Shown piece after piece: positions 56,544 through 64,000 of a stretch of 64,000 bases of DNA. The DNA comes from Mesorhizobium denitrificans (GTDB lineage: Bacteria; Pseudomonadota; Alphaproteobacteria; Rhizobiales; Rhizobiaceae), in the NCBI RefSeq assembly GCF_003403035.1, contig NZ_QURN01000016.1:38946-102945 (forward strand). Reading direction: 5' to 3'. Numbering within the stretch: the first letter of the stretch is position 1; the number at the start of each line of letters is the position of its first letter. The position numbers and the translations under genes were made by a program. The notes below the pieces were generated by a model. That model had not been told where the DNA came from. It ran no database searches and saw only the letters and a program-made list of their open reading frames with translations.

Positions 56544-57590
56544 TTACGCGTCTGGCGCTTCGCGTTTGGACTGCGCGAAAGAGGCGAGGGCGGAGAGAAA
56601 CTCACCGATCCCGGGCCGTTTGCGCGCCACAAAAGGCAGGGGGCGGACGGTATCGATGGCTGCAAGACCGATTCGCGCGGTCATCATGCCGTTGACGACA
56701 CCCTCGCCGAGCTTTGCGGAAAGGCGCGCGGCAAGGCCGTGACCGACGATCTGCTGCACAAAGCTGTCGCCAACTGCAATCGAACCGGTGACGGCGAGAT
56801 GCGAAAGCACGCCGCGCGCGAGCCGGAAGAAGCCGAGTGTGCCGGGACGGCCACCGTAAAGCTCCGCGATTCGGCGAATGAGTCGGCCCGATTCGAATAT
56901 GACGTAGCCGACGTCCACCAATGCGCGCGGACTGACGGCAGTGACCATCGATACGCGTTTGGCGGCATTCAGCACCATCGTGGTGGCGCGTTCATCCAGG
57001 CCGGTGAGGATTTCCGTCTCCGCGAGGCGGATCAGATCCGCGCCGTCAACAATGTCATTGCGAAGGTCTTCCAGCGCCTTGCGGCCAGCGGCGGTTTCGG
57101 GGCGGTCAGCCATGATAGAACTGAGCTTGTCCACGACATGCCGCGCGGCAGTGGGATCATCGCTCGCAATTGCGGCCTCAGCCTGCACGCGCAGGCTTTC
57201 CACGGAAGCGAGGCGTGTGAGCGCCCACATCTCGCGCGCAAAGACCGTTACAGCAGCGAGCAAAGCGAGAGCGGCGGCGACAGCAGCAACCCAGCCCAGC
57301 CATTCGTTGCGCGCAAACAGTTCGCGAATTAGGCGGTCTGCCCAGAGGCCAATTGCGAGGCTGATGAGCACCCCGAGCGAGCCGAAAAACAATGTGCCGA
57401 GCCATGAGCGGCGCTTTGCGGGGACGGGTAGCGGTGGATCAGCCACAACCAATGCGCGGTCGTCGAACACGTCGATTTCGGCAGGCACGACGACAGCAGT
57501 TTCGCGCTGGATTGCGCGCGGCTTCCGCGTGGGGGCCGGCGTCGGCTCCTCCGGCGTGTCGATACGAAAAGCAGCGGGTTTGCGCGTCAT
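56544..57590 (-). CDS. YcjF-family (DUF697) membrane protein
   Basis: This 348-residue TIGR01620/YcjF protein has two membrane helices (LGTLFFGSLGVLISLAIGLWAD and LGWVAAVAAALALLAAVTVFA), a middle helical region, and a C-terminal DUF697 domain with GMMTARIGLAAIDTVRPLPF. YcjF and YcjX are paired stress-related proteins in many proteobacteria. The start overlaps the ycjX stop by four bases, so translation is coupled. It is the second gene of the pair. Confidence 0.9.
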   Translation of the reverse strand: MTRKPAAFRIDTPEEPTPAPTRKPRAIQRETAVVVPAEIDVFDDRALVVADPPLPVPAKRRSWLGTLFFGSLGVLISLAIGLWADRLIRELFARNEWLGWVAAVAAALALLAAVTVFAREMWALTRLASVESLRVQAEAAIASDDPTAARHVVDKLSSIMADRPETAAGRKALEDLRNDIVDGADLIRLAETEILTGLDERATTMVLNAAKRVSMVTAVSPRALVDVGYVIFESGRLIRRIAELYGGRPGTLGFFRLARGVLSHLAVTGSIAVGDSFVQQIVGHGLAARLSAKLGEGVVNGMMTARIGLAAIDTVRPLPFVARKRPGIGEFLSALASFAQSKREAPDA

Positions 57591-59050
57591 GCGAGCCTGT
57601 CCCCGATGAGATACTGGATTGCGCGGTCAAGGCGGATATGCGGCAGCGACAACTTTACGCCGTCTTCCGTGACCTCGAGCTTTGGAGGACGGAATCGAAC
57701 GAAGCGTATCAACGGCTCGATGTTTTCGCCTTCCGACGGGCGGAACAGGCTGTCGATATCGCTGGGCAAATCCCCCGGAAACACGGCGGTTTCTGTCTTG
57801 CCGTCGAACGTCTCGTCGCCGATTGTTTCGCCCTTGATCGGCGTACCGATGATGACCGGGAGCGTTTCGCGGCCTTGTTTTACCGTACCCTCGCGGGTGG
57901 CGCGCACGGCTGCCATTGCCAGCACTTCAATTGACGCACCGGAAATATCCGCGCGTTTGATGGCTTGATCGGCAACACGGCGAACGACTTGCTGGAGTCG
58001 ATTGTGGCTCTCGTGGTGCAGATGGTCAGCCTTCGTCGCGGCAATCAGGATGCGGTCAATGCGGCGCGCAAACAGATCCGTTAAAATGCTGCCGCGACCG
58101 GGTCGGAAACAGGCCAGAATTTCGGCCAGGGCACGCTCAAGATCGATCAGGGCGCTGGGGCCAGCATTCATGGCCTGCAAGGCGTCGATCAGCACGATCT
58201 GGCGATCAAGCCGTGCAATGTGCTGACGGAAAAACGGCTTCACTACATAGGTTTTATAAGCTTCGTAGCGCCGCTCCATCATGGCGTGAAGCGAACCGCT
58301 TTTCGCGCGGGAATCCGTGCTGACCGGCAGCGGTGCAAAGGTGAGGGCAGGGGAACCATCGAGATCACCCGGCATGAGGAAACGACCCGGCGGAAGGGTG
58401 GAAAGGGCACGGTCATCCGCCTTGCACGCCTTCAGATAAGCGGCGAAGCCTTCCGCAAGTTGGCGCGCCTGCATCTCGTCGGCAGCAGCGTTTGGATCGA
58501 CCTTCGCGGAAAGGTCGCGCCACGCCGCAGAAAGATCGGCGCGCTCCGGCGATTGAGCCATCTCGAACGCCTCGGCGGAAAATTCCTGATAGGTTTTGCC
58601 CGAAAGCGGCAGATCCAGCAGCCACTCGCCGGGATAATCGATTATGTCGACCGACAGTTTACCAGCGGAAAACAGGCGGTTCCAGCCGGAAGCAGATTCA
58701 TATTCGATGGTGAGGCGCATTTCGGAAATCGCGCGTGTCGATTCCGGCCAGATGCGCTCGCGAACCAGCGCGTCGATATGGTCCTCATACTGAAAACGGG
58801 GCACGGCATCGTCCGGCTGCTCCTCCAGGCGGGCGCGCGAAATGCGGCCGGTTTTCTGAGCTTCAAACAGGGGCAGGCGGCCGCCATGCACGATGTTGTG
58901 GACAAGCGAGGAGATAAAAACGGTTTTGCCGGCGCGCGAGAGACCTGTGACGCCCAGCCGCAGCGACGGAGAAAAAAGGCCGGATGCGCGCTCGCCAAGC
59001 GTATCAAGCGCAATGAGTGCTTCGTCAGTGAGGCTTGTGAGAGAGGCCAA
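57587..59050 (-). CDS. YcjX-family P-loop NTPase (DUF463)
   Basis: This 487-residue YcjX/DUF463 protein is a GTPase-like P-loop family linked to the heat-shock and phage-shock responses. The P-loop is GLSRAGKTVFISSLVHNI; DIIDYPGEWLLDLPL is the switch II-like region, and IAATKADHLHHESHNRL the base-specificity motif. Length is normal. It precedes ycjF in the usual order and overlaps it by four bases. Confidence 0.92.
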   Translation of the reverse strand: MASLTSLTDEALIALDTLGERASGLFSPSLRLGVTGLSRAGKTVFISSLVHNIVHGGRLPLFEAQKTGRISRARLEEQPDDAVPRFQYEDHIDALVRERIWPESTRAISEMRLTIEYESASGWNRLFSAGKLSVDIIDYPGEWLLDLPLSGKTYQEFSAEAFEMAQSPERADLSAAWRDLSAKVDPNAAADEMQARQLAEGFAAYLKACKADDRALSTLPPGRFLMPGDLDGSPALTFAPLPVSTDSRAKSGSLHAMMERRYEAYKTYVVKPFFRQHIARLDRQIVLIDALQAMNAGPSALIDLERALAEILACFRPGRGSILTDLFARRIDRILIAATKADHLHHESHNRLQQVVRRVADQAIKRADISGASIEVLAMAAVRATREGTVKQGRETLPVIIGTPIKGETIGDETFDGKTETAVFPGDLPSDIDSLFRPSEGENIEPLIRFVRFRPPKLEVTEDGVKLSLPHIRLDRAIQYLIGDRLA

Positions 59051-59114
59051 CTACGCTTCCTCGATGATGCTGCGAGGACCATATAGGAACGAAGGGCGCG
59101 CTCAACCAGTCGCT

Positions 59115-59639
59115 TCAATCGCCGGGAGTAATGTAGGCTTCCAGCCGCCCCTTGCCCAAGGCAGCATCTGCTAAACGCCCCTTAAAGCTGATGATAGCCA
59201 GCGCGGCTGTGGAAAAACCGAAGTTCAGCGCGGCAGCGGCCTGCTCGTCGCCATCACCGGAAATCGCAAGCGCAAGGTCTTCCATCATTGGATTGTGACC
59301 GATGACAAGCAGGCTCGACGCGTTCACCTGTTCGCGAATCAGATCGAGATAGCCCGCAGCGTCGGTCATGTAGAGCGTATCGGAGAAAATCACCTTGCCC
59401 GTGTCAGTCTTTGCAGCGATGCCCGCAAGGGTTTGCCGCGCGCGCAAAGCCCCGGAACACAAGGTCAGGTCAGGTATATAGCCGTTGAGGGCCATAAGCT
59501 GGCCCATTTCTTCGGAATCGCGCTGGCCGATCTCGTCCAGTGGGCGATCAAAATCGCGCACGCCAGGCAAAGCCCAGCCCGCTTTTGCGTGCCGCAGAAG
59601 GTAGAGGGTACTCACAGAGGTCAGGACCGAGCCCCGCAT
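59115..59639 (-). CDS. SixA-like phosphohistidine phosphatase
   Basis: This histidine-phosphatase superfamily protein of 174 residues has LYLLRHAKAGW with the catalytic RHG-like RHA motif, then DRPLDEIGQRDSEEMGQLM, CSGALRARQTLAGIA and VIGHNPMMEDLAL with the second histidine. In E. coli SixA acts on phosphohistidine of the nitrogen phosphotransferase system. The ATG at 59639 was preferred over an in-frame GTG one codon earlier. Confidence 0.87.
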   Translation of the reverse strand: MRGSVLTSVSTLYLLRHAKAGWALPGVRDFDRPLDEIGQRDSEEMGQLMALNGYIPDLTLCSGALRARQTLAGIAAKTDTGKVIFSDTLYMTDAAGYLDLIREQVNASSLLVIGHNPMMEDLALAISGDGDEQAAAALNFGFSTAALAIISFKGRLADAALGKGRLEAYITPGD

Positions 59640-59767
59640 CACATTGATTTGACCATGCTTTAGCGTCGGCGCTCGCTACGCGCAACCTGCGACGACATGC
59701 ATTCGACTTTCGGCGATGTTGAAGTCAACTCTGCGTTAAACGTCTGCCTTAGCCAGTAACGTTTGCG

Positions 59768-59796
59768 CTTGTGCAGGGCCCATCACCTGCCTATAT
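59768..59796 (+). promoter_or_regulatory. dksA promoter
   Basis: CTTGTG (59768-59773) and CTATAT (59791-59796) are separated by exactly 17 bases, close to the rhizobial housekeeping consensus CTTGAC-N17-CTATAT. The -10 lies within a perfect palindrome GCCTATATAGGC (59789-59800). It is 36 bases before the dksA start. Confidence 0.65.
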
Positions 59797-59832
59797 AGGC
59801 CCCGAAATTGCGGGTGTGTGGGATTGAGTCGA

Positions 59833-60249
59833 ATGAACGATCTCGTTGATGTGAACTACGTTCCGTCTGAAGATGAGCCCTTTATGAACGAACGACAGAA
59901 GTCGTACTTCAGGGCGAAGTTGATAGCCTGGAAAAATGACATACTGCGCGAAGCGCGCGAAACGCTTGAAATTCTTCAGCAGGAAAACGCAAACCATCCC
60001 GACCTTGCGGACCGGGCCTCGTCTGAAACAGACCGGGCAATCGAGCTGCGGGCGCGGGATCGCCAGCGCAAATTGATCTCAAAGATCGATTCGGCGCTGC
60101 AGCGTATCGATGACGGCACCTACGGTTATTGCGAGGAAACGGGCGAGCCGATTTCGCTCAAGCGTCTCGATGCAAGGCCGATTGCGACGCTGTCCATCGA
60201 AGCGCAGGAACGCCACGAAAAGCGCGAAAAAGTCTATCGCGACGACTGA
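59833..60249 (+). CDS. dksA: RNA polymerase-binding transcription factor DksA, cysteine-poor type
   Basis: DksA binds the RNA polymerase secondary channel and helps ppGpp to adjust transcription. The 138-residue protein shows the coiled coil (KAFRAKLIAWKNDILREARETL-like region, then DLADRASSETDRAIELRARDRQRKLISKID) with the tip residues D-x-x-D-x-A. The C-terminal fold keeps only one of the four zinc cysteines (YGYCEETGEPISLKRL), so zinc binding is probably lost. ATG at 59833 follows an upstream in-frame GTG that is not preferred. Confidence 0.93.
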   Translation: MNDLVDVNYVPSEDEPFMNERQKSYFRAKLIAWKNDILREARETLEILQQENANHPDLADRASSETDRAIELRARDRQRKLISKIDSALQRIDDGTYGYCEETGEPISLKRLDARPIATLSIEAQERHEKREKVYRDD

Positions 60250-60371
60250 CGCTCGCGAAGAATTGCGCGAATTGCTCGCGCCTGCGGCACAGGGCCCGCA
60301 GGTCAGGTTTTGTTCGGCCTTTCAATTTCACATTTCCTGATAAGAATGGCCCCTTCTTTGGAGGATTCGCC

Positions 60372-61835
60372 ATGCGTGGCATACGCCTGATTTCGTTGAG
60401 CCTCGTGGTGCTGCTGACCGCGGCTATTGGCAGTGTGCAGGCGCAATCCAAAAACGGGCAGGGCGTTCTGGACAAGCTTTTCGGCAGCGAAACAGCGGGA
60501 CCGAAGGCAGACAAGCGCACACCTTTTGGCCGGGGCGAGATGGAGCTCTCTTTCGCGCCGTTGGTCAAGCAGACCGCGCCAGCGGTGGTCAACGTATATG
60601 CATCGAAACAGGTTGAGCCGCAGCAATCGCCATTCATGGGCGATCCGTTTTTCGAGCGCTTTTTCGGGCGGCAGGAAGCTCCGCCTCGCGCCCGTTCCTC
60701 GCTGGGCTCCGGCGTTCTGGTCGATCCTCGCGGCTATGTGATTACGAATTATCACGTTATTCGTGACGCGGACGAGATCAAGGTTGCGACACCTGACGGC
60801 CGCGAATTTGAAAGCAAGGTGTTGCTCAAGGTCGAAGAAGTCGATCTGGCTGTTCTGAAAATCGACGCGCCGACGCCATTTCCATCGCTTAACCTCGGCG
60901 ATTCGGATGCGCTGGAGGTGGGCGACCTCGTTCTGGCGATAGGCAACCCGTTTGGCGTGGGGCAAACAACAACAAGCGGGATTATTTCGGCGCTGGCGCG
61001 CTCGCATATCGGCGTGTCTGATTTCGGGTTCTTTATCCAGACCGATGCGGCGATCAATCCGGGGAATTCCGGCGGCGCGCTTATCAACATGTCCGGCCAG
61101 CTCGTAGGTATAAATACAGCGATTTTCAGCCGCAGCGGCGGCTCCATCGGCATCGGATTCGCGATTCCATCGAACATGGTGCGCGCGGTGATGCAGGCAG
61201 CGATGAGCGGCGCGCAGACCTTCGCGCGGCCCTATATCGGCGCAACCTTCGAGCCGGTGACGGCGCAGATCGCGGAAGCGCTTGGCATGGAAACGCCATC
61301 CGGCGCGCTTGTTTCCAAGGTGGAGCAGGGCGGCCCTGCGGACAAGGCCGGACTGAAACCCGGTGATGTTGTTCTGGCGCTAAACGACGCGCTGATTGAA
61401 CATGTGGACGCGCTTGGATATCGCCTCGCAACGCAGATGATCGGCGCTTCGGTTAAGCTCACGCTGCTGCGGCAGGGAGCCAAGCAGGAAGTTTCCGCGA
61501 CACTGGAAAAGGAGCCGGAAGACGCTGGCGACAAAACGGTCGCGATTGCCGGTGACAGTCCATTTGCAGGCGTAAGCGTCGCCACGTTGACACCACGGTT
61601 GGCGTCAAAGATCCGCATCCCGACCGAAGTGAAAGGGGTTGTGGTGGTTGACCTCGACCGCAACTCACCGGCGGCAAGTGTGGGCATCCGACCGGGCGAT
61701 ATTGTTCGCGAGGTGAATGGCACGGCAATTGAAGCGCCAACTGACCTGACGCAAGCGACCTCGGAGAAAACGCGCTGGTGGCGCTTCACCATTGAGCGCG
61801 GCGGGCGCATATTGCGCCAGACCCTTCGATATTGA
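60372..61835 (+). CDS. Do-like periplasmic serine protease (HtrA/DegQ)
   Basis: The protein has 487 residues with a signal peptide MRGIRLISLSLVVLLTAA and cleavage near VQAQ. The S1C protease domain has NYHVIRDADEI (His), VDLAVLKID (Asp) and NPGNSGGALINM (Ser), followed by two PDZ domains (GALVSKVEQGGPADKAGLKPGD and GVVVVDLDRNSPAASVGIRPGD). It degrades or refolds damaged periplasmic proteins. GGAGG at seven bases fixes the start; an upstream extension would overlap dksA. It sits three bases before rarA. Confidence 0.93.
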   Translation: MRGIRLISLSLVVLLTAAIGSVQAQSKNGQGVLDKLFGSETAGPKADKRTPFGRGEMELSFAPLVKQTAPAVVNVYASKQVEPQQSPFMGDPFFERFFGRQEAPPRARSSLGSGVLVDPRGYVITNYHVIRDADEIKVATPDGREFESKVLLKVEEVDLAVLKIDAPTPFPSLNLGDSDALEVGDLVLAIGNPFGVGQTTTSGIISALARSHIGVSDFGFFIQTDAAINPGNSGGALINMSGQLVGINTAIFSRSGGSIGIGFAIPSNMVRAVMQAAMSGAQTFARPYIGATFEPVTAQIAEALGMETPSGALVSKVEQGGPADKAGLKPGDVVLALNDALIEHVDALGYRLATQMIGASVKLTLLRQGAKQEVSATLEKEPEDAGDKTVAIAGDSPFAGVSVATLTPRLASKIRIPTEVKGVVVVDLDRNSPAASVGIRPGDIVREVNGTAIEAPTDLTQATSEKTRWWRFTIERGGRILRQTLRY

Positions 61836-61838
61836 TCT

Positions 61839-63152
61839 ATGCCCGATCTGTTCAACACCGACCGCGAACAGGCTGAGCCGCCGGGCAGGCCGCTCGCGGA
61901 TCGTCTTCGGCCGCAATCGCTGGGTGAGGTGGTGGGACAGGAGCATTTGACCGGGGAAGAGGGCGTTCTGACGCGCATGATCCGGTCCGGTTCGCTCGGA
62001 TCAATGATTTTCTGGGGGCCGCCCGGAACCGGCAAAACCACGGTTGCGCGACTGCTGGCTGGTGAGACGGGTCTGGCATTCGAACAGATTTCCGCGATTT
62101 TTTCCGGCGTGGCTGACCTCAAGAAAGTGTTCGAGGCGGCGCGACTGCGGCGCGCAAATGCTCGCCAGACGCTGCTGTTCGTGGATGAGATTCATCGCTT
62201 CAACCGGGCGCAGCAGGATTCCTTTTTGCCCGTTATGGAAGACGGCACCGTTATTCTGGTGGGCGCGACAACAGAAAATCCATCCTTTGAACTCAACGCC
62301 GCTCTGTTGTCGCGGGCGCGCGTGCTTACGTTTCACACGCTGGATGAGGACAGCATCGGGAAATTGCTGGAGCGCGCCGAAGCAACGGAAGGCAAGAGGC
62401 TGCCGCTGGACGATGAGGCAAGGGCGGTGCTTGTGCGTATGGCAGATGGCGACGGACGCGCATCGCTGACGCTGGCGGAAGAGGTGTGGCGTGCGGCAAA
62501 GCCAAAAGAAGTGTTCGATGCCAATGTGTTACAGGAAATAGTTCAACGACGCGCGCCTATTTATGACAAGGGCCAGGACGGGCATTACAACCTGATTTCC
62601 GCGCTGCATAAATCTGTGCGCGGCTCGGACCCCGACGCTGCGTTGTACTATCTGGCGCGGATGTTCGATGCGGGAGAAGACCCGCTTTATCTTGGCCGCA
62701 GGCTTGTGCGAATGGCGATTGAAGATATTGGCCTTGCCGATCCGCAGGCGCTGATTGTCGCGAATGCAGCCAAGGACGCCTATGATTATCTCGGCTCGCC
62801 CGAAGGAGAGTTGGCCTTCGCCAATGCCTGCGTTTATCTGGCGACTGCGCCAAAATCCAACGCAGTCTATACAGCATTTAAGAGCGCTATGCGGGCGGCC
62901 AAAGAGCATGGTTCGCTGCTGCCGCCAAAGCATATTTTGAACGCGCCGACCAAACTGATGCAGCAGGAAGCCTATGGAAAGGGCTACCTCTACGACCACG
63001 ACCAGCCGGATGCATTTTCCGGACAGGACTATTTCCCGGAGCGCATGGGACGTCAGAAATTCTACGATCCGCCAGATCGTGGTTTCGAGCGCGAAATTAA
63101 AAAGCGTCTCGAATATTGGGCCAAGCTGCGCGCCGAGCGAAGTGGAAAATAA
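61839..63152 (+). CDS. rarA: Replication-associated recombination protein RarA (MgsA)
   Basis: This 437-residue AAA+ clamp-loader-like ATPase acts at stalled replication forks. It shows LADRLRPQSLGEVVGQEHL, Walker A GPPGTGKTT, Walker B LLFVDEIHRFNRAQQD and GATTENPSFELNAALLSRARV, then the tetramerisation part with DGHYNLISALHKSVRGSDPDAALYYLARM and a C-terminal arginine finger region. It begins three bases after the protease stop. Confidence 0.95.
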   Translation: MPDLFNTDREQAEPPGRPLADRLRPQSLGEVVGQEHLTGEEGVLTRMIRSGSLGSMIFWGPPGTGKTTVARLLAGETGLAFEQISAIFSGVADLKKVFEAARLRRANARQTLLFVDEIHRFNRAQQDSFLPVMEDGTVILVGATTENPSFELNAALLSRARVLTFHTLDEDSIGKLLERAEATEGKRLPLDDEARAVLVRMADGDGRASLTLAEEVWRAAKPKEVFDANVLQEIVQRRAPIYDKGQDGHYNLISALHKSVRGSDPDAALYYLARMFDAGEDPLYLGRRLVRMAIEDIGLADPQALIVANAAKDAYDYLGSPEGELAFANACVYLATAPKSNAVYTAFKSAMRAAKEHGSLLPPKHILNAPTKLMQQEAYGKGYLYDHDQPDAFSGQDYFPERMGRQKFYDPPDRGFEREIKKRLEYWAKLRAERSGK

Positions 63153-63163
63153 GGAGGCGCAGC

Positions 63164-63553
63164 ATGGCTCGTTTCGCGGGCGGCTGCCTTTGTGGCGATG
63201 TCAGATTCGTAGCGACCGGAAAGCCTTATCGCGTCGGTGTTTGCCACTGCCTTGATTGCCGCAAACATCATGGCGCGCTCTTTCACGCATCAGCGATATT
63301 TCCCGAAACGGCAGTGACCATAGAAGGCGAAACGCGCGACTATAAAGGACGGCATTTCTGTCCGCGTTGCGGCTCGTCCGTATTTTCGCGCAGCGATGGC
63401 GAGATTGAGATCAATCTAGGTTCGCTGGATGACACCAATCAATTCACGCCAACCTACGAACTATGGATCATTCGGCGAGAAGCATGGTTGCCGGAATTTC
63501 CCATCAAGCGTCGTTATCAGCAGGATCGCGAAACGGCAGGGCGCCAAGAATAA
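63164..63553 (+). CDS. GFA-family (glutathione-dependent formaldehyde-activating-like) protein
   Basis: The protein has 129 residues of the GFA/CENP-V fold, which binds zinc through cysteines: GGCLCGDVRF, VCHCLDCRKHHGA, and FCPRCGSSVFSR. It may handle S-hydroxymethylglutathione-type adducts, but the family is broad and the substrate is unknown. AAGGAGG six bases upstream fixes the ATG. It is the last clear core gene before the mobile boundary and follows rarA by 11 bases. Confidence 0.9.
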   Translation: MARFAGGCLCGDVRFVATGKPYRVGVCHCLDCRKHHGALFHASAIFPETAVTIEGETRDYKGRHFCPRCGSSVFSRSDGEIEINLGSLDDTNQFTPTYELWIIRREAWLPEFPIKRRYQQDRETAGRQE

Positions 63554-63629
63554 AGCGGAGATCGGGACGGCAATCTTGCTGAGCAAGCGTGCGGTGATCG
63601 GGAATAGTCGTGTCTCAATACATATATGC

Positions 63630-63657
63630 CAGTCGCATAAGATAGATTATGGAACGG
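63630..63657. other. dif-like XerCD recombination site
   Basis: An 11-bp arm (63630-63640, ending CGCATAA), a 6-base centre (GATAGA) and an 11-bp arm (63647-63657, starting TTATGG) give the 28-bp layout of chromosomal dif sites. CATAA is present in both arms, as in E. coli dif; 8 of 11 arm positions are inverted repeats. It could be the chromosome terminus site or an attachment site used by an integrating element. Confidence 0.45.
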
Positions 63658-63800
63658 CGCGGTCATTTGGGAAGTGTTGCTTTTGGCGGCGAAATGACTT
63701 TTTAGACGCAGTTTGAATGCTGTGAAAAAGGTCGTTTGTCCGTTGTTTTTCCTCGTGCTCGATCAGAGTGTGCGAGTTCATCGTACACGTGAGCGCAGAG
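63658..63800. other. AT-richer intergenic stretch without recognised gene
   Basis: This region lies between the dif-like site and the recombinase-like start. Composition is less GC-rich than the core genes. I found no convincing reading frame, tRNA or terminator in it. It may be the left flank of an integrated element. Confidence 0.4.
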
Positions 63801-63947
63801 ATGCCGGTCAACCTTCATCAGTCGTTTCTACCTCCATCGCTGCGTGGCGTCGTGGCTGTCGGCTCGTACGGCGCTCCTCGCTTCTGGGCGACGATCTGGA
63901 GCGACGTTGTTGATTTCCACCCAGAAGTGAGCCGGGTAGGCGTCTAA
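63801..63947 (+). pseudogene. Fragment resembling the N-terminus of a tyrosine recombinase, interrupted by an insertion sequence
   Basis: A frame starting at an ATG reads MPVNLHQSFLPPSLRG and then GAPRFWATIWSDVV, which resembles the first residues of site-specific integrases (the common PRFWATxWSD segment). After about 36 codons it enters the left end of the IS21-like element at about 63908 and stops at 63947. The rest of the gene should lie beyond the window. The family link rests on a short match. Confidence 0.4.
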
Positions 63948-64000
63948 TTTCCACTGAGAATTGAGCCATGTGAACCTTTCCCCAAAGCGGTGAGCGGCGG
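63908..64000. mobile_element. Left end of an IS21-family-like insertion sequence
   Basis: The sequence starts TGTTGATTTCCACCC and carries two copies of a 20-base repeat, TTTCCAC...GAGCC (63914-63933 and 63948-63967), 17 of 20 identical and 34 bases apart. Multiple short terminal repeats of this TTTCCACxxAGAAxTGA form are known from IS21-family ends. The transposase (istA) would lie past the window's end, so only the terminus is seen. Confidence 0.5.

Noticed and set aside
60129..60371. Extension of the HtrA protease into dksA
   Set aside because: The clear signal peptide and GGAGG place the start at 60372.
63713..63913. 66-codon frame near the mobile boundary
   Set aside because: It is basic and low in similarity to anything known; the recombinase-like frame overlaps it and fits better.

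Overview
The window is a stretch of alphaproteobacterial chromosome. It is most likely from the Hyphomicrobiales (rhizobia/Brucella/Phyllobacterium-like). The evidence is a RirA-type iron regulator, a rhizobial-style suf operon (desulfurase-sufB-sufC-sufD-sufS-sufT-sufA) behind an Irr-type box, a dusB-ntrB-ntrC operon, fused ispDF, a pyruvate dehydrogenase operon whose E1-beta carries its own lipoyl domain, and promoters close to the rhizobial CTTGAC-N17-CTATAT form. Base composition is moderately GC-rich and even until about position 63,600. Nearly all of it is dense core genome with coupled or overlapping genes. I saw no tRNA or rRNA gene and no CRISPR array.

Layout: 1-6.6 kb holds a REP-like repeat, small enzymes, rirA, and tyrS/anmK divergently transcribed. 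6.6-14.9 kb is iron-sulfur assembly: an alpha/beta hydrolase diverges from the suf operon, which runs on through tfoX-like and dusA. 15.9-20.6 kb (minus) is purB, a membrane protein, a DUF2259 secreted protein, a P1 peptidase and an orphan periplasmic binding protein. 20.6-26 kb is a flavin reductase followed by a molybdenum-hydroxylase maturation cassette (MoxR, CoxE, a split XdhC and a MoCF/MobA-like fusion) without any hydroxylase structural gene. 26-31.3 kb has secreted proteins, a truncated membrane protein, DUF1289, a CobT homologue that has lost its catalytic glutamates, and a DivJ/PleC-like membrane histidine kinase.

31.4-36.8 kb carries nuclease, GST, uracil-DNA glycosylase, Lrp-type regulator, a beta-hydroxyacid dehydrogenase and small envelope or stress proteins. 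36.8-48.4 kb is central metabolism: kdsA, eno, ftsB, pdhA-pdhB-pdhC-(SGNH esterase)-lpdA, lipA and a COQ10-like protein, so lipoyl synthesis lies beside the lipoylated complex. 48.4-53.8 kb has cinA, ispDF and dusB-ntrBC. 53.9-63.6 kb has a KefB-type antiporter, a secreted protein behind a CtrA-like inverted site, ycjF/ycjX, a SixA-like phosphatase, dksA, an HtrA protease, rarA and a GFA-family protein.

The last 450 bases differ from the rest: a dif-like XerCD site, a start resembling a tyrosine recombinase, and at about 63,908 the left end of what looks like an IS21-family insertion sequence with two short terminal repeats. This is the only clear mobile-DNA boundary. The points most worth a second look are that boundary, the degenerate CobT, the orphan molybdo-enzyme maturation cassette, the triple-hairpin spacer inside suf, the tandem-repeat WEPG protein after eno, and the paired operator-like inverted repeats before pdhA.
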